A DNA stretch of 64,000 nucleotides from Viola odorata (taxonomy: Eukaryota; Streptophyta; Magnoliopsida; Malpighiales; Violaceae): NCBI GenBank assembly GCA_963691705.1, contig OY829542.1, forward strand, positions 4,260,188-4,324,187, in the 5' to 3' direction. The stretch's first letter is position 1; each line of letters opens with the position of its first letter. The translations under genes were made by a program, and so were the position numbers. The notes beneath the pieces are model-generated. The model had not been told where the DNA came from. It ran no database searches and saw only the letters and a list, made by a program, of their open reading frames with translations. Below are positions 23,317-34,379 of this stretch, piece by piece.

Positions 23317-23638
23317 TGATAACTATTGACATCCCCCCAGGGCATTTTAGGCCTGACAGGGGTACCCTCATCTTCAGCTACTGTAGGGCCTGCCTGGCCT
23401 CCTACGAGTCCTGCTACCGGGGGGTGGTCGACCTCAGCGCCCCCCCCCATCCAGCACGATATGGCGCCTATTCCCACCCCCGGTAGGCACTCAAGCGGCA
23501 TCAAGCACACAAGCGTCACCTACTACACAAGCGGCATCTACTCGGCGTTACCCCATGGCACCCAAGCGGCACCTATTAGAGATGACACCTCTCTACTAGA
23601 TCTCCTATAAATACCCCCCTAGGTAGAAAGGGGGGGGG

Positions 23639-23700
<62 letters not shown>

Positions 23701-23878
23701 AGACACTACTCTCTCTCACTACTACTACTCCTACTATACTGACTTGATCGTCGGAGTATCTGCGCCGGGGACCCCCTCCGGCGCCTTGCAGGTGTACCAG
23801 CAGCGAGGACCACCCCCTCAGAGGAGAAGATCATCAGGATCCTTCCTACCCCGGGTACAATCCATCCAATTAATATCA
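23317..23878 (+). repeat. E1 5' LTR
   Basis: 562 bp. TATA word CTATAAATACC near 23607, followed by a G-run and a (CT)n microsatellite at about 23640-23697. The 3' LTR has a shorter CT run. Confidence 0.9.
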
Positions 23879-24366
23879 AAATGGTGCTTTCATTGAGAGC
23901 ATTTAGATCTTCAAGTGAGTTCCTTAAGATCTAAAGGCTCTCCTTTCCGTATGCATATTTATCTCCGTTATTGCTGCTGGTTTTTCTGGTTATGGATTTG
24001 CATATGATTCAAGTTCTTTGCGGATCCCAAGAGATGAATTTATATGATTAATTATTATTGTGGTACACCAAAAGAGACCGGATCTGGAAAAGAAAAGCAA
24101 AGAGGGAGAGAAACAGTGGTATTATTATTATTGTGTGCTAAGAATATCGGATCGGGAAAAGAAAGAAAAGAGAGAGAGAAGCTGTGATTATCTTTGTTAT
24201 TATTGAGTGTGTCAGAGGAAAAGAAAGAAATATCAGAGCTGTAAGATCAGATCTGGAAAAGTAAGAGAAAGAGAGAGAGGGGTTTGACTTTTGCGTGTGT
24301 TATTATTGAGTGTGTCAGAGGAAAATGATATTTGAGTTTCTGGGAAAAAGACGAAAGATGTCGCTT
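23879..24366 (+). other. E1 leader after the PBS region
   Basis: Non-coding. Three diverged copies of a roughly 95-base purine-rich unit (GGATCTGGAAAAG..., GAAAGAGAGAG, TTATTATTGTGTG) lie at 24070-24330. Confidence 0.5.
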
Positions 24367-24379
24367 GTGTGCTAGGGAG

Positions 24380-24417
24380 TGACGTCAGGCGAGGTGACGT
24401 CATATGAAGTGACGTCA
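24380..24417 (+). promoter_or_regulatory. Three TGACGTCA palindromes at 15-bp spacing
   Basis: TGACGTCA occurs at 24380, 24395 and 24410. The word is the core recognised by plant bZIP factors of the TGA/CREB-like type (family knowledge). The regular spacing suggests a small array of binding sites. Confidence 0.5.
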
Positions 24418-24444
24418 TGCGTGACAATGGATGGGGTGCCGCCC

Positions 24445-24835
24445 TATCGGATGTCCGCTTCGTTATCAGACGTCGCTTCATTATCAGATGTCCGCTTTGT
24501 TATCGGATGTCCGCTTCCTTATCGGATGTCCGCTTCCTTATCGGACGTCCGCTTCGTTATCGGACGTCCGCTTCGTTATCGGATGTCCGCTTCCCTATCA
24601 GAAGGCCGCTTCGTTATCGGATGTCTGCTTCCCTATCAGAAGGCCGCTTCGTTATCGGATGTCTGCTTCATTATCAGATGTCCGCTTTGTTATCGGATGT
24701 CCGCTTCCTTATCGGATGTCCGCTTCCCTATCAGAAGTCCGCTTTGTCATCGGAAGTCCGCTTCATTGTCAGATGTCTGCTTTGTTATCGGATGTCCACT
24801 TCATTATCAGACGTCCGCTTTGTTATCGGATGTCG
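24445..24835 (+). repeat. 19-bp minisatellite, about 20 units
   Basis: Unit like CTTCGTTATCGGATGTCCG with variants (ATCAGA, GACGTCC, AAGGCCG). As 19 is not a multiple of 3 and the unit has no stop, all three plus-strand frames are open and give the same 19-residue peptide period, hence three long overlapping ORFs that need not be genes. Confidence 0.9.
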
Positions 24836-25489
24836 CCCCTGCCGTTGTCGCCCTTGCCATGTCGTCAGAAGTCTCAGGACTTTCAGCGTTAGCACCCAGA
24901 AAAGTGCATTGCTGGTCAGTTATATCGGGTTTCACGGAAAAAATCGTATCTTATTCGTGCATGTTCGGAATTTTCTGGATAATAGCTCGATTTGAAGATA
25001 ATTTAAAGGTCTATAATTCTCATGAAGACATCTAAGCGAGATATTGACGTTTACCAGGCACGGTTGAGCCTCAAAGTGGCCCCACTAATTTGGCTTTCCC
25101 CTATGGCGACGGTGGGTGAAATAAATGATGATTCAGAATATTATCTAGCGGGTGAATATCTACCCTGAATGAAGGTTGATATGCTTTATCGTGATTTATC
25201 GGGTGAATAGCTACCCCGTTTGAAAAGCCCTCATAATGTCATGAGGCCATTCTCTCATCATCAAAAAGGTCTCCAACGACATGTCACTCTCCTTCGTAAA
25301 TGCAAGGAAGGGAACGGGAATTAAACAACGGCCGAGTTCCTTGTTCATTCCCCTAAGGTATCGCTATCACCTTTAAGATTATCATTCTTCCCTTACCTCT
25401 ATTTTTAACATTCTTAGAGGAAGCTAACTGAAGTTAACATTCTTTGCTAGTGTATTTGTACAGCTAACAATGCAGGTACTCAAGTGGAG

Positions 25490-25735
25490 TACAGATTGAA
25501 ATCCTGGGGAATGTGAAAGCGTGCAATATTGCAGGTAGCTACGGCATAAAATCGCACAATTTGTAGGTGGCCTATAGTGTAAAAGCCGCGTCAATATTGC
25601 AGGTAGCTCTGAGCAGCGTAAAGCCGCGTCAATATTGCAGGTATCTATGGCGTAAAGTCGCACAAATTGTAGGTAGCTTATGGCGTAAAGCCGCGGCAAT
25701 ATTGCAGGCGGTTCACAGCAAGGCCGGATCCAACG
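25490..25735 (+). repeat. GCGTAAAGCCGC repeats shared with E3
   Basis: Four to five copies of a roughly 50-base unit holding ATTGCAGGTAGCT and GCGTAAAGCCGC words. A similar series lies in E3 at 55305-55465. Confidence 0.7.
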
Positions 25736-25799
25736 AGCTTGGATGGGAAAAACGACATCAACGACACCCCGATATGAAAGTTGATGAAATATCAAAATA

Positions 25800-26740
25800 G
25801 TGAAGAGGCCGGTGCCTCCATGTGAGCGATGTCGCCGTATGATTTGTGATGACTCCATGTGAGCGAGTGCCTCCATGTGAGTGATGGCGCCGTATGATTT
25901 GTGATGACTCCATGTGAGTGAGAGCCTCCATGTGAGCGATGGCGCCGTATGATTTGTGATGCCTCCATGTACGCGAGTGCCTCCATGTGAGCGATGTCGC
26001 CGTATGATTTGTGATGACTCCGTGTGAGCGAGTGCCTCCATGTGAGCGATGGCGCCGTATGATTTGTGATGCCTCCATGTACGCGAGTGCCTCCATGTGA
26101 GCGATGTCGCCGTATGATTTGTGATGACTCCGTGTGAGCGAGTGCCTCCATGTGAGTGATGGCGCCGTATGATTTGTGATGACTCCATGTGAGCGAGTGC
26201 CCCTATGTGAGCGATGTCGCCGTATGATTTGTGATGACTCCGTGTGAGCGAGTGCCTCCATGTGAGCGATGGCGCCGTATGATTTGTGATGACTCCATGT
26301 GAGTGAGAGCCTCCATGTGAGCGATGGCGCCGTATGATTTGTGATGCCTCCATGTACGCGAGTGCCTCCATGTGAGCGATGTCGCCGTATGATTTGTGAT
26401 GACTCCGTGTGAGCGAGTGCCTCCATGTGAGTGATGGCGCCGTATGATTTGTGATGACTCCATGTGAGCGAGTGCCCCTATGTGAGCGATGTCGCCGTAT
26501 GATTTGTGATGACTCCGTGTGAGCGAGTGCCTCCATGTGAGCGATGGCGCCGTATGATTTGTGATGACTCCGTGTGAGCGAGTGCCTCCATGTGAGCGAT
26601 GGCGCCGTATGATTTGTGATGACTCCATGTGAGCGAGTGCCTCCATGTGAGTGATGGCGCCGTATGATTTGTGATGACTTCATATGAGCGAGTGCCTCCA
26701 TGTGAGTGATGGCACCGTATGATTTGTTATGACTCCATGT
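25800..26740. repeat. 55-bp satellite block A
   Basis: About 17 units of 55 bases built from GCCGTATGATTTGTGATGAC, TCCATGTGAGCGAGTGCC and TCCATGTGAGCGATGGC. 55 leaves remainder 1 modulo 3, so all minus-strand frames stay open and encode the same repeating peptide (HMEALAHMESSQIIRRH type). Confidence 0.95.
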
Positions 26741-27195
26741 GAGCGGCGCCTCTATGTGGTTTGTGATGCGTCCATGTGAGCGGCGCCTCTATGTGATTTG
26801 TGGTGCGTCCATGTGAGCGGCGCCTCTATGTGATTTGTGGTGCGTCCATGTGAGCGGCGCCTCTATGTGATTTGTAGTGCGTCCATGTGAGCGGCGCCTC
26901 TATGTGATTTGTGGTGCGTACATGTGAGCGGCGCCTCTATGGGATTTGTGGTGCGTACATGTGAGCGGCGCCTCTATGGGATTTGTGGTGCGTCCATGTG
27001 AGCGGCGCCTCTATGTGATTTGTAGTGCGTCCATGTGAGCGGCGCCTCTATGTGATTTGTGGTGCGTCCATGTGAGCGGCGCCTCTATGTGATTTGTGGT
27101 GCGTCCATGTTAGCGACGCCTCTATGTGATTTGTGGTGCGTCCATGTATCGGCGCCTCTATGTGATTTGTGGTGCGTCCATGTGAGCGGCGCCTC
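26741..27195. repeat. 37-bp satellite block
   Basis: About 12 units of 37 bases (GCGCCTCTATGTGATTTGTG then GTGCGTCCATGTGAGCG). It shares TCCATGTGAGCG and GATTTGTG with the 55-bp unit, so it is a shortened derivative inserted between two 55-bp blocks. Confidence 0.93.
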
Positions 27196-28185
27196 TATGT
27201 GATTTGTGATGCCTCCATGTGAGCGAGTGCCTCCATGTGAGTGATGTTGCTATGTGATTTGTGATGCCTCCATGTGAGCGAGTGCCTCCATGTGAGCGAT
27301 GCCTCTATGTGATTTGTGATGCCTCCATGTGAGCGAGCGCCTCCATGTGAGTGATGCCTCCATATGATTTGTGATGAATCCATGTGAGCGAGTGCCTCCA
27401 TGTGAGTGATGGCGCCGTATGATTTGTGATGACTCCATGTGAGCGAGTGCCTCCATGTGAGCGATGGCGCCGTATGATTTGTGATGCCTCCATGTGAGCG
27501 AGTGCCTCCATGTGAGCGATGTCACCGTATGATTTGTGATGACTCCGTGTGAGCGAGTGCCTCCATGTGAGTGATGGCGCCGTATGATTTGTGATGACTC
27601 CATATGAGCGATGGCGCCGTATGATTTGTGATGCCTCCATGTGAGCGATGTCGCCGTATGATTTGTGATGACTCCGTGTGAGCGAGTGCCTCCATGTGAG
27701 TGATGGCGCCGTATGATTTGTGATGACTCCGTGTGAGCGAGTGCCTCCATGTGAGTGATGGCGCCGTATGATTTGTGATGACTCCATGTGAGCGAGTGCC
27801 TCCATGTGAGTGATGGCGCCGTATGATTTGTGATGACTCCATGTGAGCGAGTGCCTCCATGTGAGTGATGGCACCGTATGATTTGTGATGACTCCATGTG
27901 AGCGGCGCCTCTATGTGATTTGTGGTGCGTCCATGTGAGCGAGTGCCTCCATGTGAGTGATGGCGCCGTATGATTTGTGATGCCTCCATGTGAGCGAGTG
28001 CCTCCATGTGAGTGAGTGCCTCCATGTGAGCGATGCCTCTATGTGATTTATGATGCCTCCATGTGAGCGAGTGCCTCCATGTGAGTGATGCCTCCATGTG
28101 ATTTGTGATGCCTCCATGTGAGCGAGTGCCTCCATGTGAGTGATGCCTCCATGTGATTTGTGATGCCTCCATGTGAGCGAGTGGC
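27196..28185. repeat. 55-bp satellite block B
   Basis: Second block of the 55-bp family with some shorter units and GCCTCTATG/GCCTCCATG variants. It gives spurious minus-strand ORFs as block A does. Confidence 0.93.
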
Positions 28186-28500
28186 TCCTTGTCGTCAGGT
28201 GCCGCCATGTGAACAACTGCCTCCTTGTCAGCAGCTGCCTCCATGTTCTCAGTGGCATGCCTCCATGTTATCAGCGGCCTCCTTGTCGTCATGTGCCGCC
28301 ATGTGATTAGCTGCCTCCCTGTCAGCAGCTGCCTCCATGTTCTCAGCGGCATGCCTCCATCTTATTAGCGGCCTCCTTGTCAGGTGCCGTCATGTTATCA
28401 GCATGCCTCCTTGTCAGCAGTTGCCTCAGAGTTAGGGGCTGCCTCAATGTTATCAGCTGTCTCCTTGTCAGCAGTTGCCTCCATGTCATTGGTATTGCAT
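28186..28500. repeat. GCCTCC(A/T)TGT-type degenerate repeats
   Basis: Loosely periodic CTGCCTCCTTGTCAGCAG and GCCTCCATGTTATCAG words. The rest to 29113 is non-coding, with a stretch at 28820-28900 similar to the GATGGTCGACTTCAGC part of the E3 LTR and ending in a pre-LTR segment (29076-29113) also found in E3. Confidence 0.7.
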
Positions 28501-29113
28501 ACCAGGACCATTTTCGGTTGGGCTGGGGGCACATAGTTATTGTCGATTTCGTCAACAGTTTTTGGATGGGCTCTGAGTATTGAGGTATATCCTCTCGTCA
28601 CCTCTGGTCCGTCACTGCCATATTCTCTCTCTACATGAAGAACGAATCTTCATTTTCTACTTTGGTTGTGGTTATGTTTTGGCGTTTTCTCGCAAGCCAA
28701 CCAGATTAGCGAAGCAACAATCCGCAAGCATGACAACCTAACAGCTTCTGGCAAGCTAGCAGCATCTCCAACTCATTCCTTGGACACTCGACGCTGTCCA
28801 TGCCTCCCCTAGCCTGGCGGCAAGCCCTGGGATGGTCGACCTCAGCAGGGAGGCTCTCAAGCGGCATCTACCTCTACAATCGGTGTTATCCCATCCCAGG
28901 TCATGTCGGACGCCACTCTAAAGGACCTTAGCGTTATCTGCCAGAGATAGCGCCTATAGAGCTTTAACAAGAATCTACGGCGTGGGCATCAAAGGAGGCA
29001 AAGGAACTCGAGGATATTTACAAGCCTGCCGTGACGCAGAAGAGATAGCATTCATCCAGACACTGAGAATAGAGCCCTTGGTAAACACTCGGGCTCATTT
29101 TCGGTTGGGTTTG

Positions 29114-29657
29114 TGATAACTATTGACATCCCCCTTGGGCATTTTAGTCCTGACAGGGGTACCCTCATCTTCAGCTACTGTAGGGCCTGCCTGGCCTCCT
29201 ACGAGTCCTGCTACCGGGGGGTGGTCGACCTCAGCGGGGGCCCCCCATCCAGCACGATATGGCGCCTATTCCCACCCCCGGTAGGCACTCAAGCGGCATC
29301 AAGCACACAAGCGTCATCTACTACACAAGCGGCATCTACTCGGCGTTACCCCATGGCACCCAAGCGGCACCTATTAGAGATGACACCTCTCTACTAGATC
29401 TCCTATAAATACCCCCCCTAGGTAGAAAGGGGGGGGGGGGGGGACTCTCTCTCTCTCTCTCTCTCACTAGACACTACTCTCTCACTACTCTCTCTCACTA
29501 CTACTACTCCTACTATACTGACTTGATCGTCGGAGTATCTGCGCCGGGGACCCCCTCCGGCGCCTTGCAGGTGTACCAGCAGCGAGGACCACCCCCTCAG
29601 AGGAGAAGATCATCAGGATCCTTCCTACCCCGGGTACAATCTATCCGATTATTATCA
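29114..29657 (+). repeat. E1 3' LTR
   Basis: 544 bp, near-identical to the 5' LTR except for the G-run and CT microsatellite lengths and a few bases in the GTCGACCTCAGC region. Confidence 0.9.
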
Positions 29658-29862
29658 TTTACCACGTTTTCTACGTTGTGTTCCTTTCGCACTAATCTAG
29701 CAATGCATGTAAAAGAACCTAGTAACATATAAATTGCTAATACCGAGACTCTATTTTATGTCCCTTCCAGGATCCATCCCACTTTGATCAAATAACTGTG
29801 CCTACTTTGCTCTCGCTTGATACTTTCGGGGGTAGAAGTTTTGATACCCAAGCCACACAAGG

Positions 29863-31032
29863 TGATGCGATCACGGCCTAGGGTTAGTAGGCCGGATAAC
29901 ATATGGAGCTTAAGGAGGATCTAGCCAAACGAATCATCTAGTACAAACCATGTCACAAGATGGGGAAACTCAAGAAAAGGGAGAACTAGCGGAGAAAACA
30001 CATAAAGAGCGATGGAAAGATGGGAATTACCCGGGAATTAGAAGATGGATGGAAGGGACGGAGACGAGCACACGCGAAGTAACGAAAATCACACGAACAA
30101 TTGCTTGATCAAGATATACTCCGAGGCCCAAGATTGAGACTCGTTTCTATGGATGATCAACCAAATAAACATGTACTTCACTCACATAAATCGACAAACT
30201 ATTACAAACTTTGATTTCCCGGAGAGAGATCGGGAGGAGTAATCTCAAACTCGATCGATCCCTCTCAAGGAATGAAAGTGTTGAGCCCTAGCTCCATGTG
30301 TACAAAGGAGGAGAATTCTCACTCAACAAAACACACACAAAGTTGTCCAAAGCTCCCTAAAGAAAGAAACACAAGAGCTATTTATAGTTCGTACAAAAGA
30401 TGCGCTTGAAAAGCCCAAAAATGGCATTTTTCCTCATGTCTGGCGGTATACCGCCTGGGAGGGTTGAGGTCTGGCGGTATACCGCTAGCCTCGGCTCTTG
30501 GAAGCCAAAATAATTCATTTTCTGGCGGTATACCGCCCCAGTCAGGTCATTCCTGGCGGTATGCCGCTAGGCTCGCTCACACTGCGCGCTAAAATGTCGA
30601 CGAGCATAACTTTTGATCCACCCTTCCGATTGGCCTGAAATTTGTCCCAAATGAAAGCTAACATCTTGAAGTTTCCAGCAAGCCTTTGATCGCTCAAATC
30701 GGAAACCATTTGCTTGTCCATATTCTGGTGGCAAATATGTGACGCAATTCTGACTTGCATAAGACCTCTTGAATGGAGCTTTTGATGTCAAGGCCTTGGG
30801 ATGGGTGAGCGTGGCCTGGTGACTTGCTTGGGTTAGACACGCCTCTACTTCATGGCTTTCTCGGTCATCTTGGGAGTTCCGCGTGTCTAAGCCTAGGGAT
30901 TGCGCAGGTTTAGCACTCGATCCTCGACCTTGGGCATGATTTACGCGCATTTGCAAGGCTCGGCTGCCCGTGACCAGTTCTCTTGATTGCACGGCACGTA
31001 TTTCTGATTCGAAGGGGGTCGTGATCGCATCA
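29863..31032 (-). repeat. E2 3' LTR (left copy)
   Basis: 1,170 bp. The element's ORF runs into it and ends at 30567. Confidence 0.93.
30378..30570 (-). promoter_or_regulatory. E2 LTR promoter: four GGCGGTATACCGCC-type palindromes upstream of TATA
   Basis: Palindromes centred near 30448, 30478, 30531 and 30560 (two perfect GGCGGTATACCGCC, two close variants) lie 55-190 bases upstream, on the minus strand, of CTATAAATAG (30387-30378). The same arrangement is in the other LTR at 36068-36260. Confidence 0.65.
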
Positions 31033-34000
31033 ACCTCTCCCTCTTCAAAAGGATTCGTCCTCGAATCCATAGCCTCAATCTTCTCACCTACACACTTAAA
31101 AACACTTGGAAACAAAGGTGAGAAACCCAAGCGGCGCAATTGCGCATGCTTATGCATAGGGGGATCCAAGGAAGAATCAACAACAGTAATTGCACAGGGA
31201 TGCACATCGTTTTGAAAAATTTCATGCGCAATACGGATGGCATCACAAAGTGTAGAACAACCGACATAATAAATCATCTTTTCTCTTCGGCTCATAATAA
31301 CAAGCCAAGAGAATTGAGCACTACACACAAGCACAATGCACTTGAAAATACCAAACAAATTCCGCAAGAGAAAACACAAATTCTCGTAAGAATTAAACCC
31401 ATTAATTCTTGACAAATTCGTTCCAAGAATTTGTGTTCTCCTAACACACAACATATCCATGGTATTTAAGTGCATATTATTCACAAATAACTCATGTAGG
31501 CTACACTTGGCAAAACAAAATTTGTTCAATTCAAAATCATGTACATCCATTTCAGCTCTATGTGCATTAATCTCCAAGACAATATTAAAGATGCACATGA
31601 TATTACAAGTTATGAAACAACATAGACGGTGGTTTATTTTCTCAAAGTGGCCTATAAGGACCAGCCAAGAAAATTGAGCCACACGCCCATGCACAAAATG
31701 TTTTGGAATGCCTAATAATCGACACAAAAATGAATACAATTCCACGCGACAATTAGGCCAAGAAAATTGTGCACTACATGAAGGCACCATACACTTGGAA
31801 ATACCAAACAAGTTCAGCAAGAGAGAACACAAACTTCCATAAGAATTGAACCAATTAGTCCTTGGCAAATCTAGTTCAAAAATTTGTTGTCTCTCAACAT
31901 ACAACATATTCATGGTATTCCAAGACATGTCACACATAAGCTCTTCATGTAGGTTATAAATAGAGATGCACAAATTTTCATGTCTGGACAATGATGGATT
32001 TTCCTTGTCAATTCTGCTAATGATAATTAGCCAAGAGAATTGGGCTTCACACGCCCGCATACCACACATCGGAATCATAGACATTTGGCACAAAGGGAAG
32101 AGCAATTCATTGCAGCATTTTGACCAGGATAATTTCGACAAGTTGGAGCAAAAGAATTGTTTCCGGGCTTCATGCAAATGGATCATGGATTCCAAGTCTA
32201 AACAACATACAAATAATTTATACATACTATCCGAAAAATTACAAAAATTAGCACGTTTGAGCAAGAAAGGGTCATACTTGATGAAATGCAAATTAGGATT
32301 CTTAACACATACCACAAAATTTTCATTCAAGTAATTTTCATGCTCAAACCAAGAAGATTCATGCTCGACGAGGGGTACGATAAATATTTTGGTGCATGTA
32401 ATAAAATTCGTACCCAAATGGTTTTCCAATACACGGATTAAAGAGTCATGCTCAACGAAATGCAAGAATGATTCCTCATCACATGCTACATGGTTGTCAT
32501 ACAAAATTTCATCATGTGAATAAGGGTGAGTGAATTGAACAACCTCAAACAATTGAGCATTCAAAGAAGGGTTTGGTACGTGCCTTTCGGGCAAAGCGGA
32601 AAAGTGAGGGCGGTTTACCTCAAGGCCTTGCCGTTGGGAGCACCAATGTTGAGCAATTGAACTTCCAATGCCTCCTAGGATTGATGGTTTAGAACCACCT
32701 TCGCTCCTTGGAACATTTGTATGCGTATGTTCGTGACAACCCTTCGAAATTTTCTGCAAGAAAGACACACAAGTAGGAGGAAAAGAGTCATTAGTGTTAA
32801 CATGAGCTAATTGATCCTCATTGCACAAAGGCACGCTCATTGGATCAATAGCTCCCACAATTTCCGTTTGCTTCTTTTCCTCACTTTCTTCTCTCAATTT
32901 TTCTATTTGCTCACTTCTCTCATGTATGTGTTTCTCTCTCGCATGCTCATTCTTTTCATGCGGGCTGTTTTGCTCAATATCTCTTAACCCATGCTCATTT
33001 TTTTCATGGGGGCTGTTTTGCTCACTTTCTTTTTCCTCAATTTCAAGCTCAAACAACGGATTGTCAAAATATAATTCAAACAATAGGTTGTCAAAAACTT
33101 GAAATTGATTTGACTCATTGAGCTCACTCAACTCATTCTCACGGGTGTGGTTGCACTCACTCTCATTGGCATGCTTACTTTTTTCATGCCGTGTATTTTC
33201 CTCATTGCTTACTTTCTTCTCTCCACACTCTTTTCTCTCATTCATAACCTCACATTTTTCACTCTTTTTAGCTTCCAACGCTTTGAGCTCGGCCACATCT
33301 CTTTCAATCGATTGACAAGGTAGTTCAAAAGATTGAAATGGTGTGGATTGTCGTCGTGGAGTGACTTGTGTAGGTTGCACCACTTCCGGTTCGGACTCGA
33401 ATGCCATAGTGGATTGAGGATGTTGTTGACTTGGATGAGCTTGGGAGGAGTGGCTGCCTTGCTTCAAGGGAAGTGAAGGAGAAGAATTCTTGTCACGTTT
33501 AGGTCTTGCAATATTCTTCACTAACCCGGACAAATTTTCCCACCAAGCATCATTCCTAACACCACTCGGCAATTCATCACTATTCTTTATCTTGCCACTC
33601 TCTTCTTTCTTAGCATGATCATTCTTCTCATGTTGCTTGGCTTTTGCACTTACTTCGTTTACTCTATTATTGGGGCAAATGTCACACGAGTGGCCTCTAC
33701 CCGTACATGTAGTGCAAAATACTTCGCTTGCTTGTTTGGAAGATGTGGAAGACAAGGATGTGGTTCGGAAGTCTTGCTGAAATTCTTGGAGAGGATGAGG
33801 GGGCATTCGACCTTGGTGAGGTAGAACCCTCGAAGGATGAGAAGGAGGAACTCGGCTTGACGTTCCATCTTGTTTAGCACGGACTTGTACACTTGAGGAG
33901 AGGAAGTGTCTTGGTTCGGGGCCATGGCCAAGGCTTTGGTGTGCAATGGAGCCGAGGCCATAGCTTGAGACTTGGAGGCTTGGAAAATCTTCATCGTCGT

Positions 34001-34367
34001 CATCCTCACTACAACTTGAAGTTGAGCCACGGATTAAGAGACGAGGACTTGAAGTCTCTTCATAGTCTTCATTCTCGCTACAAGTTACTTCACTTTCATC
34101 TTGGTACTTATCCTCACTATCAATGCTATATTAATCGCCGATTTCATCACACGGTTCAAAATGCTCATCATCATCAAATTTGTAACTAGCTTCACTACAT
34201 GACTCGTCACCCCTTTCACCACTTGGTTCAAAATTCTCATCGTCATTGGAGTGGTCACTAGCATCACCGTATGATTCATAACCACTATCATCATCATGAC
34301 ATTGTGAAGTATCATCATCATAGTACTCTTCTTGGTCACAAGACTCACAATCACTATCTTGCGACAT
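30567..34367 (-). pseudogene. E2 long ORF: zinc knuckle followed by Cys/Trp-rich repeats, one in-frame stop
   Basis: One frame runs from ATG 34367 to the stop at 30567, about 1,266 codons, broken only by TAA at 34133-34131. The N-terminus is very acidic (Asp/Glu/Ser). After the stop comes a knuckle of the CX2CX4HX4C type, CTTCTGRGHSCDICPNN, typical of the end of Gypsy Gag. Then there is a charged HEKNEH/EESEEK-rich region with duplicated blocks, then about 550 residues rich in Cys, Phe, Trp and His, in which a unit ending FGI.KC...CSAQFSW recurs three to four times. The last 155 residues are encoded by the 3' LTR. No protease, RT or integrase motif is present where pol should be. I do not recognise the repeat domain. 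Confidence 0.75.
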
Positions 34368-34379
34368 TGTGCCTGAAAA

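Larger units (their letters stand above)
23317..29657 (+). mobile_element. E1: non-autonomous, satellite-rich LTR retrotransposon
   Basis: LTRs 23317-23878 and 29114-29657 start TGATAACTATTGACATCCCC and end TATCA. The 5-bp TSD TTTAC is at 23312-23316 and 29658-29662. Next to the 5' LTR is ATGGTGCTTTCATTGAGAGC, the same PBS-region word as in E3. No gag, protease, RT or integrase is recognisable. The interior is mostly tandem repeats of 19, 37 and 55 bases. Related to E3 by LTR layout, PBS region, GTAAAGCCGC repeats and the sequence before the 3' LTR, so it may depend on E3-type proteins. Confidence 0.9.

Noticed and set aside
24379..25035. Three long overlapping plus-strand ORFs (218, 192 and 153 codons)
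   Set aside because: They arise from the 19-bp stop-free minisatellite read in all frames. No domain is recognisable outside the repeat.
25800..28185. Possible CRISPR-like array of regular direct repeats
   Set aside because: Units are contiguous with no unique spacers and lie within a plant retrotransposon.
25424..28352. Several minus-strand ORFs up to 425 codons with HMEALAHME repeats
   Set aside because: Products of the 55- and 37-bp satellites. The same peptide appears in every frame, so coding cannot be inferred.
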